64,000 bases of DNA from positions 1-64,000 of the forward strand of contig JANYEA010000063.1 of NCBI GenBank assembly GCA_025363385.1, read 5' to 3'. The notes under the pieces are model-generated. The model saw nothing but the letters and a program-made list of their open reading frames with translations, was not told the DNA's origin and ran no database searches. The DNA comes from Bacteroidota bacterium (GTDB lineage: Bacteria; Bacteroidota; Bacteroidia; Chitinophagales; Chitinophagaceae). Each line of letters begins with the position of its first letter. Positions within the stretch are counted from its first letter, which is position 1. This document shows positions 18,441 to 25,561 of this stretch, piece after piece. Both the position numbers and the translations under genes were made by a program.

Positions 18441-18535
18441 TGCTTGCATACAGTGTTGATGTATTTGCGAAGGCAGGGAATACATTGATTGTCCAGCCCT
18501 GCTTTTGCTAATACTATTATTGCCTGCATGTGCTT
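18441..18535. repeat. Palindromic spacer C, attC-like
   Basis: The cleanest of the four spacers. GTATTTGCGAAGGCAGGG (18461-18478) and CCCTGCTTTTGCTAATAC (18497-18514) are inverse at 15 of 18 positions; two of the three differences are G-T wobbles, so a folded strand is almost fully paired. The loop is 18 nt. Outer parts (TGCTTGCATACAG at 18441 and TGCCTGCATGTGC at 18521) extend the symmetry loosely. It lies at the 3' end of the helicase gene. Confidence 0.6.
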
Positions 18536-18536
18536 C

Positions 18537-19976
18537 TCAGAATTCAATGTTGCCAAGAGCTTTATTTGAACAATATTTCCTATCTATAAATATAAGAAGC
18601 CATTCTGAAATAAATTTTTTGTCTGGGTCAGTACTTTTTCCTTGTAAATGTTCATAGATATCAATGTTCATTTCATCTAGATGATTTTTTAATTGTTTCC
18701 ATGTCACCTTGAATTCACTACGAACGGAAATAAGTCTCTTTTTTGTGAAAACAGCAGTACTCTTAAATCCAACTTTGTCAACTTCAATCATTTCAATATT
18801 GAAGAGTTCTTTGAGTTTTCGTTTGTACGCATCATTTCCACTTGTACCGTCACCAAAATGAAGTTCAGAAAAATCATGTTCTTGATTAGTACAACCATTT
18901 AAAGACCAAACTCTTTCGTTAGTTACAAGTCCATGGTCTTGCCAAAGGCACGCATTGTCAAGTATAAGAGCATACTCCTTACTTTTAAAAATTCTTGTTA
19001 CTCGTCCTACCATTTGCAAATATTTCACCAAGGATTTAGTTGGTCTAACTATTTGTACAACTTCAATGTCAGGGCAGTCAAAACCCTCAGAAAAAATATC
19101 AACGTTTACAAGAATTTGAATATCGCCTTTTTTAAATTTTTCAACATTTTTTGTTCTTTCAGTTGAAGTGGTTAAACTGGATATTACTGCTGATTTATAA
19201 CCAGCTTCATTAAATCGTTGCGATATTTCTTCTGCATGTTTAATTGTCACTGCAAACACAACTGATTTTTTATTTTGACCAAATTTGATATAACTGTCAA
19301 TTATGTCAGCCATTACTGTTTTGTTCAAATAATACTTTTCTGTCTGCTTTTCATCATAATCTTTATAACCTTCTCTATTCTTAACAACAGAAATATTTTC
19401 AAGTTTTATTACATCAGATGCTAAGTGTTTAATAGGAGACAAGTATGAATTTTCCACAAACCATTTGAAAGGGTAAGACGAGATTAAGCTATCAAAAATC
19501 TTTTCAAATCCCTTTCCATCTAATCTAATTGGGGTTGCAGTAACACCCAATAGTTTTGTATGCTCTTTTTGATAAGTGTTTAAAATAGCTACATAGGTAT
19601 TTGATGGTGTGTGATGTGCTTCATCAACTATTATTAAGGAAATTTGTTTTAAAAATATCACTTTGTCTCTTCTGCAAAGTGTTTGAACTGAGGCAATTTG
19701 TATTTGCCTATTTTCTTCAGTTATGTGCCCACTTTTTATAATACCAGCCTGCAAACCGAACCTTTTCATTCTCTCTTTTATTTGTTGAATAAGTTCGGTT
19801 CTATGAGCCAATACCAATACTCTGCCATTTTGATTTTTGTAAAAGTGTTTTGCAATTTCACAGAATACATGTGTCTTTCCAGTACCTGTCGGCATTTGCA
19901 ACATAATGGACCTTTTGCTATTAAAAGCGTCAAGTACTTGGTCTATATGTTCTTTTTGGTAATTGTGAAGTGTCAT
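18537..19976 (-). CDS. DEAH-box SF2 helicase
   Basis: Superfamily 2 helicase of 479 aa related to the ResIII/DEAD family. Motif I 'MPTGTGKT' (28-35), motif Ia 'VLAHRTELI', motif II 'DEAH' (118-121), motif III 'GVTATP' (144-149) and motif VI 'QMVGRVTR' are all present, so ATPase and translocase activity should be intact. The C-terminal 130 residues are unassigned. It is shorter than type I or type III restriction motor subunits and no nuclease or methylase is fused. Two nuclease-like proteins are encoded downstream in the same direction, but the spacers argue against a simple operon. The start ATG is followed directly upstream by an 18-bp palindrome. Confidence 0.82.
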   Translation of the reverse strand: MTLHNYQKEHIDQVLDAFNSKRSIMLQMPTGTGKTHVFCEIAKHFYKNQNGRVLVLAHRTELIQQIKERMKRFGLQAGIIKSGHITEENRQIQIASVQTLCRRDKVIFLKQISLIIVDEAHHTPSNTYVAILNTYQKEHTKLLGVTATPIRLDGKGFEKIFDSLISSYPFKWFVENSYLSPIKHLASDVIKLENISVVKNREGYKDYDEKQTEKYYLNKTVMADIIDSYIKFGQNKKSVVFAVTIKHAEEISQRFNEAGYKSAVISSLTTSTERTKNVEKFKKGDIQILVNVDIFSEGFDCPDIEVVQIVRPTKSLVKYLQMVGRVTRIFKSKEYALILDNACLWQDHGLVTNERVWSLNGCTNQEHDFSELHFGDGTSGNDAYKRKLKELFNIEMIEVDKVGFKSTAVFTKKRLISVRSEFKVTWKQLKNHLDEMNIDIYEHLQGKSTDPDKKFISEWLLIFIDRKYCSNKALGNIEF

Positions 19977-19979
19977 TTT

Positions 19980-19997
19980 AGTGTTACATGCAACACT
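19980..19997. promoter_or_regulatory. Operator-like palindrome at the helicase start
   Basis: AGTGTT-ACATGC-AACACT, an inverted repeat with 6-bp arms, ends 4 bases before the helicase ATG (19976). Placed over the leader it could be a repressor site or a translation-blocking hairpin. No regulator is encoded nearby; the role is inferred. Confidence 0.35.
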
Positions 19998-20141
19998 TAA
20001 AAGTAAGAAAAAATTTCAATTGTATTAGGATTTTATTGTTTATTATTATCATTGATAATCAATAAATTATCAGATTTAATTGTAGTTTATTAAATTATCT
20101 ACTATAAAACGCATGAATATGGAATAGTTTCGATTTAAAAC

Positions 20142-21356
20142 CTATTTATACCGCTCGGCTACCGCAACCATTTCATCCTTCACTCTCCTGGCAACAATCT
20201 TCCCATAAATCTGAGTATGCTTAATGGTAGTATGGCCTAACATTTTACTAAGCGATTCAATGGATACTCTATTGCTAAGTGTAATAGTTGTTGAAAAAGT
20301 ATGCCTGCCTAAATGCAGAAAAAGTTTTTTATCTATTTCAGCAAGCCTTGCCAACTCTTTCAAGCCTTTATTCATTTTTTGATTGCTCACTACTTTCCAG
20401 CTGAAGTCGCGAAAATCACCTGTATCTGAGTAGGATTCAAGTATGCGTATAGCTGGCGGTAATAAAGGTATAATGCTCAATACTCCGTTTTTTATACGGG
20501 GGTGATGCAAATAATACGTTCCGTCGCTGTTTTGTCTAATATGGCTTCTATTAAAATTTTTAAAATCGCCATAAGCTAGTCCAGTGAAAACAGAAAAGAG
20601 AAAAATATCTCTCTTGGTTTGTAGCTCAGGTCTTAGATTATTTAAATTCTGTAAACGCAGGATCTCATCATCTTCTAAATAATCTCTAATCACATCCGTT
20701 CTTTTCATGGATACATCCACAAAAGGATTGTATTTTATTACCTTATGTTTGATGGCTTGTTGTAGAATATTTTTGAAACAGCATAATAATGAAGTGGCAG
20801 AATTTTGGCTGTTCTTTTTTTCTTTTTTCAAATACGTTTGAAAATGTTCAATAAATACATAATCGATTTTTGAAACAGGGATATTTTTAATTCCCTTCTT
20901 CTCTTTCATAAAATCGCGGAAATACCTGATGGTTCGATTGTACTTGTACCAGGTGGTAATAGCTATATCAACTCCTTTTTTATTTTTCAGCTCTTCTTCC
21001 TTTATCGCTATATATTCTAGTATGGTTTGTGGGGGAGACTCCTTGCCTTTTATCTTGTCAACTAATTCATCGATCGTAAATTCCTCATTACTAAGTTTTA
21101 ATAGATTAAATGCTTGAAGGGCATTATTCTGAATGGCGATGAGATTCCTATTGATAGTAACCCCAAGTTTATATTTAGGACTGGCCAGATACATGTCAGG
21201 GACCCAGTATTTGGGCGGGCAGGAGAGCCCTGTAAAAATATCGGAACGTTGATTACGATATACTACACGCAACACAATGGGATTTTCTCCATTTTTATAC
21301 TGATGTGTTGTTCTGCAAAAGAAACTGAGTTGGATGTCAAGAGATGTTTTAAGCAT
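20142..21356 (-). CDS. Tyrosine recombinase/integrase next to tRNA-Phe
   Basis: Integrase of 404 aa in the Bacteroidota style: N-terminal arm-binding domain ('GLSCPPKYW', about 1-100), SAM-like domain (about 110-215) and catalytic domain. Lys289, His348 and Arg351 in 'HLGRHTF', His375 in 'MLGHTT' and Tyr384 are in place, but the position of the first catalytic Arg is Ala261 ('TGLAYGDF'). The same replacement region is known in IntDOT-like recombinases, which remain active. The frame is open to 21431; the ATG at 21356 gives the family-like start 'MLKTSLDIQLSF'. It lies about 200 bases from the 3' end of tRNA-Phe, so it is the best candidate for the enzyme that used this att site. Confidence 0.87.
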   Translation of the reverse strand: MLKTSLDIQLSFFCRTTHQYKNGENPIVLRVVYRNQRSDIFTGLSCPPKYWVPDMYLASPKYKLGVTINRNLIAIQNNALQAFNLLKLSNEEFTIDELVDKIKGKESPPQTILEYIAIKEEELKNKKGVDIAITTWYKYNRTIRYFRDFMKEKKGIKNIPVSKIDYVFIEHFQTYLKKEKKNSQNSATSLLCCFKNILQQAIKHKVIKYNPFVDVSMKRTDVIRDYLEDDEILRLQNLNNLRPELQTKRDIFLFSVFTGLAYGDFKNFNRSHIRQNSDGTYYLHHPRIKNGVLSIIPLLPPAIRILESYSDTGDFRDFSWKVVSNQKMNKGLKELARLAEIDKKLFLHLGRHTFSTTITLSNRVSIESLSKMLGHTTIKHTQIYGKIVARRVKDEMVAVAERYK

Positions 21357-21482
21357 GGTTTCCAGTTTGAAGGTTAAAATTGATACGATTAACTTTCTCT
21401 TCGAAACGCTATCTGATGCAAGGGAATGCATTCTAAAACAAGGCTAAAATCCTGTCGCAAAAAGTACACCCACAGGCTGCAT

Positions 21483-21516
21483 TTATTTGCACTTATTAGC
21501 ATTAAAATGCAAATAA
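21483..21516. repeat. Inverted repeat between integrase and tRNA terminator
   Basis: TTATTTGCA (21483-21491) and TGCAAATAA (21508-21516) are exact 9-bp inverse arms 16 nt apart. The location between att core and integrase start suits a recombinase or excisionase binding site, or an integrase operator. Inference only. Confidence 0.35.
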
Positions 21517-21555
21517 AAAAGCCTGAAAACCAACATAAGTCATTGATTTTCAGGC
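21514..21555 (-). terminator. Terminator after tRNA-Phe
   Basis: On the minus strand GCCTGAAAA (21555-21547) pairs with TTTTCAGGC (21529-21521), followed by a run of six T and TATTT. It starts 7 bases past the tRNA 3' end. If the att reading is right, this terminator came in with the island and replaced the original one now at 1269-1293. Confidence 0.75.
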
Positions 21556-21561
21556 AGTTAC

Positions 21562-21574
21562 GTGGTGTGGGCCG
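21562..21574 (-). repeat. Proximal attachment site within tRNA-Phe
   Basis: GTGGTGTGGGCCG, identical to 1305-1317, covers the acceptor 3' strand, the discriminator base and the first downstream base of tRNA-Phe. Identity stops on both sides (c against a before, g against t after), so the shared core is exactly 13 bp. Confidence 0.65.
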
Positions 21575-21635
21575 GGATCGAACCGGCGACACAAGGATTT
21601 TCAGTCCTTTGCTCTACCGACTGAGCTACCGCACC
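21563..21635 (-). tRNA. tRNA-Phe (anticodon GAA)
   Basis: A 73-nt cloverleaf reads cleanly on the minus strand: acceptor GGTGCGG/CCACACC, D-arm GCTC...GAGC, anticodon stem AAGGA/TCCTT with loop CTGAAAA (anticodon GAA), T-arm GCCGG-TTCGATC-CCGGC, discriminator A. CCA is not encoded. The fifth acceptor pair is a C-A mismatch. The same 3' strand is present in the att copy at 1305, so the mismatch was not created by one side of the integration. Confidence 0.95.
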
Positions 21636-21712
21636 AATTGTAGAGATTCTTTCTTTATTGATTTTCAAGGATTTTCAACACCCGACCATCGCTAAAGGGC
21701 TGCAAATATAAG

Positions 21713-21720
21713 GGCATCGA
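21713..21720 (-). promoter_or_regulatory. -7 promoter box for tRNA-Phe
   Basis: TATATTTG on the minus strand matches the Bacteroidota -7 element TAnnTTTG and lies 78 bases upstream of the mature tRNA 5' end. No good -33 TTTG is seen at the usual distance, so confidence is modest. Confidence 0.35.
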
Positions 21721-21835
21721 ACAATATTCAGAAATTATCCACAGTTTTTTTTATGTTTTCCTGAAATGGCCTGGTTTTAGTTCCTTTCCCGCGGATATAC
21801 TATCTTACTCTTACCCACTTAAAACCTTGGCTTGT

Positions 21836-22837
21836 ATGAAAAAGATCATAGCCCTACTTTCCCTAATCCTGATTTCTTTTAGCCTGTTTGCCCAAACACC
21901 CCAAAAGAAAGACACCATCCGCCTCGGCATCTACGTCACCAGCATCCACGACATCGAATTTAAAAATCAGGAGTACGATATCAATTTCTGGATGTGGATG
22001 GACTATAACTTCAAACACAGCAAAACAGATTCCAGCGTTTTTAAGAATGTCACTGAACTGCTCAATAGCATCGAGATCCCCCAAGCTAAATCTGTTGAGA
22101 TGAAATTCGTGGATACCATATCTACTCCTAATCACTTATTTACCAAAGTTCACGCCACACTCAAAGACAATTGGAATATTACCAACTTCCCATTCGATCA
22201 CCAGAAACTAAGAATTGGAATTGAAAACGCATTGTACGATACCAATCAAATCAAAATCATCGTTGATAAAAGTTCCTCCTTCTACGATACCTCCGCAGCA
22301 GCTTTAAAATACAGTAAAACCATCATCGGCTGGAAGATCGATTCCTTCACTTCCAAAAATTCATTTAATAATTATTATACCAAATTTGGTGAACCCAGTA
22401 CCCCCAATCCTTCTGCCTATAGTACCGCGAAATTTGTGATTGAAATTCAACGCGATTCATGGACCATCTTCTGGAAAATGCTCATCTGCATGTACATCGC
22501 TTTCTTCATCGCATATGTGTCTTTTTTCGTGGATACTGAATCTATTGAATCCCGTCTGGGACTGAGCGTGGGCGCTCTCTTCGCAGTAATTGGTAACAAA
22601 TATATTGTGGAAGCCTCTATGCCGGAATCTACTACTTTCACGCTGGTAGATAGCCTCCATGCCATCACCATGTTCTTCGTGCTATTAATCATCACATCCA
22701 ACACAATCTCGCTGAAATTCGCAAAGAATAACAAGCCTCAGATCTCTAAAAAAATGGATCGTTTTTTTAGTTGGACCGTCATGATCCTCTATCTCATCAT
22801 TAACATCGCTTTTATTTATGGGGCCATTAAAAAATAA
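21836..22837 (+). CDS. Pentameric ligand-gated ion channel-like protein
   Basis: Protein of 333 aa with signal peptide ('MKKIIALLSLILISFSLFAQ'), a beta-rich extracytoplasmic domain (25-205) and four membrane helices (about 212-232, 240-257, 270-294, 311-330). 'NFPFDHQKL' (117-125) corresponds to the FPFD signature of Cys-loop/pLGIC receptors such as GLIC and ELIC. The segment 'ESRLGLSVGALFAVIGNKY' before 'MPESTTFTLVDS' matches the M2 pore helix and M2-M3 loop pattern. The usual pair of loop cysteines is absent, as in bacterial members. The frame also opens at TTG 21827, but ATG 21836 starts the signal peptide. The gene ends on the base before the stop of the convergent gene. Ligand and ion are unknown. 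Confidence 0.65.
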   Translation: MKKIIALLSLILISFSLFAQTPQKKDTIRLGIYVTSIHDIEFKNQEYDINFWMWMDYNFKHSKTDSSVFKNVTELLNSIEIPQAKSVEMKFVDTISTPNHLFTKVHATLKDNWNITNFPFDHQKLRIGIENALYDTNQIKIIVDKSSSFYDTSAAALKYSKTIIGWKIDSFTSKNSFNNYYTKFGEPSTPNPSAYSTAKFVIEIQRDSWTIFWKMLICMYIAFFIAYVSFFVDTESIESRLGLSVGALFAVIGNKYIVEASMPESTTFTLVDSLHAITMFFVLLIITSNTISLKFAKNNKPQISKKMDRFFSWTVMILYLIINIAFIYGAIKK

Positions 22838-23560
22838 TCAACCCCCAATCATCTGCCGCATCACATAATCTTCTAAACCATCCTTTCCATAATGCTGGTA
22901 AGGCACCCATCTTTTTTCGATGGGCAAAAACACTTCCACCGCATCTATATCCGGAAACAATTTATAATCGAACTTCTCTGTAGCTGTACTCAAATAACCG
23001 GTATAATAATAAGCGCATTCGCTTGCAATTGCATAATCGAGTTTTTGTAAAATCAAAAATTTTCCCAGACTATACTGATGATACTCGGGATGAAAAAAAT
23101 TCAAAATGCCCGCAATGCTTTTTTCACCCGCATCAAAATAACCTACCGCTATTAATCGCCCACTGTCTCTCACTTCAATCATTTTTGAATCAAATGGATT
23201 CTCTGAATTTTCTTCATGCAAATAATCCTCACATCTATCCGAAGTAATAAAGTTGATATACTCCCAATACAACCCATATAATTCCCTCACCTCTTCATTG
23301 ATTTCGGCTGGCTTTATCAATTCCGTTAAACTCGCGCATTTTTTGCGGATTTTTTTTGCCGTACTCGATTCCTTTACTTTTTTCAAATCTAGTCGTAGCC
23401 AAAATACCGGCAACGCATAACTCTCCATGTGAAACTGAGTGTAGTTGGTTGTAAATAGTTGGTGCTGCATGCGGTAATAACCCCTCTTCAAAAAATGATC
23501 TAAGGCTTCTCCTTTAAATCCGGATTCATTTGCAGAAATATAAATGGGAGGTCCAAACAT
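22838..23560 (-). CDS. Arginyl/leucyl-tRNA-protein transferase-like (Ate1/Bpt) protein
   Basis: Cytoplasmic protein of 240 aa. 'ALDHFLKRGYYRMQHQLFTTN' region (19-39) resembles the N-terminal part of Bpt/Ate1 enzymes, where a short 'GYYR' segment precedes the substrate-binding Cys residues, which are missing here. The C-terminal half has a GNAT-like core: 'RLIAVGYFD', then 'FFHPEYHQYSLGKFLILQKLDYA' and 'AYYYTGY', matching the YSLG/YYxGY signature of these transferases. The family transfers an amino acid from tRNA to a protein N-terminus, marking it for Clp degradation; whether this divergent form does so is uncertain. Its 3' end abuts the channel gene with no spacer, and a palindrome cluster lies in its upstream region. 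Confidence 0.55.
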   Translation of the reverse strand: MFGPPIYISANESGFKGEALDHFLKRGYYRMQHQLFTTNYTQFHMESYALPVFWLRLDLKKVKESSTAKKIRKKCASLTELIKPAEINEEVRELYGLYWEYINFITSDRCEDYLHEENSENPFDSKMIEVRDSGRLIAVGYFDAGEKSIAGILNFFHPEYHQYSLGKFLILQKLDYAIASECAYYYTGYLSTATEKFDYKLFPDIDAVEVFLPIEKRWVPYQHYGKDGLEDYVMRQMIGG

Positions 23561-23629
23561 TGTTTCAAATTTCGGGGATTAATGGGAGAATTTGAGGGCG
23601 ATTATCTGAATGAGCATCAACCACACCAG

Positions 23630-23683
23630 CCCTATTTCGCTAGCGAAATGGGCATCCCCTCCAAACCATGGTTTGGAGGGGAT
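23630..23683. repeat. Two adjacent palindromes, one perfect over 30 bp
   Basis: ATTTCGCTAGCGAAAT (23634-23649) is a perfect 16-bp palindrome whose symmetry continues outward to 23630-23653 with one mismatch. Immediately after comes a perfect 30-bp palindrome at 23654-23683, with arms ATCCCCTCCAAACCA and TGGTTTGGAGGGGAT. Together they can form two strong cruciform or hairpin structures. They lie 70-120 bases upstream of the minus-strand transferase-like gene. They may be terminators, protein sites or REP-like elements. Confidence 0.7.
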
Positions 23684-24440
23684 ACTTTTAAAAATGAAAT
23701 AATTAAACTTATTCCTAAAAAACCGGTTCCTCAAGCTGCGTTTGAGCTACGGAAACCATCTTTATGCAGACCTTATCCACTTTTTTTAAAAAATTGCCCA
23801 AAATTGTGGGTGTTTACACCGTAAAATGCCTTTGCAATTGCTCGGTTTTATAACTGAATTTTTCTGTGGTTATCACGTGATGTATACCGTGCTTTCCTCA
23901 GCCCCTCTCAAATAACATATTTTTATATACATCTGAAACCCTTTACTGTATTGGGTTTGGTGCTGTTTATGGCTACCCGGAAAAACACCTAAAAATGCCC
24001 CTAAAATCTTTATGCCAAAAAAGGGTGTTTTTTTCCCCTGCGCCGAGACGCTCAGAATGTTAAAGAATCACCAAAATCTTTCTAATTTTATAGTGCCCCC
24101 AAGCAAAGATGTGAATCATCTGGTTAATCACTAAAAAGCTGTTACAAGAATCAACAAATCCTTGTAGCAGATTTGTCGCCTGTTTAGGAAATCTCTAAAC
24201 ATAGATTAGCCAAAAATTGCAGTTGATCTGCAAAATTCTAAAGCCATACAAATTGCTACCCTTGGTATGCATCCAGAGAACTTATGTACTCTGTTGACGG
24301 CTATTCTTTTGCAGGATCCACCAGGTTTCAGGGCTTGAAAACTGTAGTAAGGCAACTACTCTTTATTCAACACATGACTTACAAGCCTTGGAAACGAAAG
24401 AAAAGAACTTTGTGTTGTGAAAACGAATTAAAAAAAGATG

Positions 24441-24446
24441 AGGAGG
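24441..24446 (+). promoter_or_regulatory. Shine-Dalgarno site of the PorP-like gene
   Basis: AGGAGG five bases before the ATG at 24452. Strong Shine-Dalgarno sequences are rare in Bacteroidota, so this one helps choose 24452 over the longer frame opening at 24284. Confidence 0.55.
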
Positions 24447-24451
24447 GAATC

Positions 24452-25540
24452 ATGATTATACTTTTACACTTTTTAAAAAAATTATTGTTAACCGTTTTGA
24501 TACTTGTATCAGTTGGCCTCTATGCGAAAGCACAGGATCCCCATTTTTCACAGTTTTATGCGTCCCCTCTTTTATTAAACCCTGCACTCACCGGAGCTTT
24601 CCCAGGAAACATGCGCGCTTCTGGGAGCTACCGTGAGCAGTGGCCTTCCATCATGTATCCCTTTAAAACCGGAACATTTTCTATTGATGGAAATATCCTT
24701 CACGATAAAATTGGTGAAAACGATATTTTTGGAATTGGCCTTACCGGCATTTTTGATAATACCAATAACGGGGGCTTAAAATCGAACACCATTTCTCCTT
24801 CTATCTCTTTCCACAAAACTTTGTACAAAGACGATAACGCTACTTATTCTCTGGGTGGTGGTTTTATGGCTTCTATGAATACCAAGATCCTGGATTATAG
24901 TAAACTTGTTTTTGGTCAGCAGTTAACCCCTGATGGCTACAATAGCAATCTTCCTACAGGTGAAAACAAAAATGGTTTTACATCGGTAAGCTTCGATTAT
25001 TCAGCAGGTCTAGTTTACTCTGCCATTTCTGAAGACGATAGTTATTATATCGGCGGATCTGTTTTCCATTTAAACCAACCCAAAGAAAACCTCAACGGTA
25101 CCACACACCAGATCGTTCCTCGTTATGTAGTTCATGCAGGAGGATCTTTTTTGAGTGGTACATCCAATAGATTGTACTTAAGCAGCGTTTATATGAAAGC
25201 TGAAACTTATTCTGAATTGATCTTCGGCGCTGTATACGGACTAGGATTACTAAACACTTATTCTTATGATAATGAAAAAAATGATATTACCGTTTTGGCT
25301 GGTGTTTGGTACAGATACAAAGATGCGGTGATTCCTTATATCGGTATAGAAGTAGGAAGCCTTCGTGGTGGCCTTTCTTACGACGTAAACGTTTCTACTT
25401 TGCACGCAGCCTCTAATTTAAAAGGAGGTTTTGAGCTTTCCCTTAACTATACTTTCGCTACTTCTGAAGCAGCGAAAACCCGTCAAAAAACCCAATGCCC
25501 CGGAGGTAAACAAAACCATTTAAAATGGTTCGGATTCTAA
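24452..25540 (+). CDS. PorP/SprF family type IX secretion membrane protein
   Basis: Protein of 362 aa with an N-terminal signal peptide ending near 'VGLYAKAQ', directly followed by 'DPHFSQFYASPLLLNPALTGAF', the hallmark start of PorP/SprF proteins. The rest is a predicted outer-membrane beta-barrel rich in Gly, Tyr and Ser. These proteins assist secretion or surface attachment of a partner adhesin by the type IX system. The partner is probably the 2533-aa protein encoded 21 bases downstream. The start was moved 56 codons inward from the longest frame because of the Shine-Dalgarno site and the signal peptide. Confidence 0.88.
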   Translation: MIILLHFLKKLLLTVLILVSVGLYAKAQDPHFSQFYASPLLLNPALTGAFPGNMRASGSYREQWPSIMYPFKTGTFSIDGNILHDKIGENDIFGIGLTGIFDNTNNGGLKSNTISPSISFHKTLYKDDNATYSLGGGFMASMNTKILDYSKLVFGQQLTPDGYNSNLPTGENKNGFTSVSFDYSAGLVYSAISEDDSYYIGGSVFHLNQPKENLNGTTHQIVPRYVVHAGGSFLSGTSNRLYLSSVYMKAETYSELIFGAVYGLGLLNTYSYDNEKNDITVLAGVWYRYKDAVIPYIGIEVGSLRGGLSYDVNVSTLHAASNLKGGFELSLNYTFATSEAAKTRQKTQCPGGKQNHLKWFGF

Positions 25541-25561
25541 GGACTTTTCAAACATATTTCT

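Larger units (their letters stand above)
1305..21574. mobile_element. Genomic island integrated in tRNA-Phe
   Basis: A stretch of about 20.3 kb lies between two identical 13-bp pieces of the tRNA-Phe 3' end. One tyrosine recombinase lies next to each boundary (1510-2844 plus; 20142-21356 minus). The content is almost all defence- or nuclease-like: a two-NTPase, MBL operon, a PLD nuclease, two PD-(D/E)XK-like proteins and a helicase. No conjugation, phage structural or replication genes were recognised, so it looks like an integrative element reduced to integrases plus cargo, or one mobilised by helpers. The 3435-13479 operon appears richer in G+C than the AT-rich genes at 13798-19976, which suggests a mosaic. 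Confidence 0.6.
23561..24451. other. Gene-free region with structured elements
   Basis: About 890 bases between the start of the transferase-like gene and the PorP-like gene. An 80-codon frame at 23582-23824 runs through the palindromes and has unlikely composition, so it is not called. Besides the palindromes listed separately, a possible A-rich/T-rich hairpin (AAAACACC near 23982 with GGGTGTTTT near 24024) may end transcription. The rest probably carries the promoter and leader of the PorP operon, but I see no convincing boxes. Confidence 0.5.

Noticed and set aside
21736-21744. Perfect DnaA box TTATCCACA upstream of tRNA-Phe
   Set aside because: A single box without neighbours is expected by chance and is not evidence for an origin.
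23582-23824. An 80-codon plus-strand frame upstream of the PorP-like gene
   Set aside because: It runs through two palindromes, has no domain or signal peptide and an unlikely Pro/Phe-rich end, so it is probably chance.
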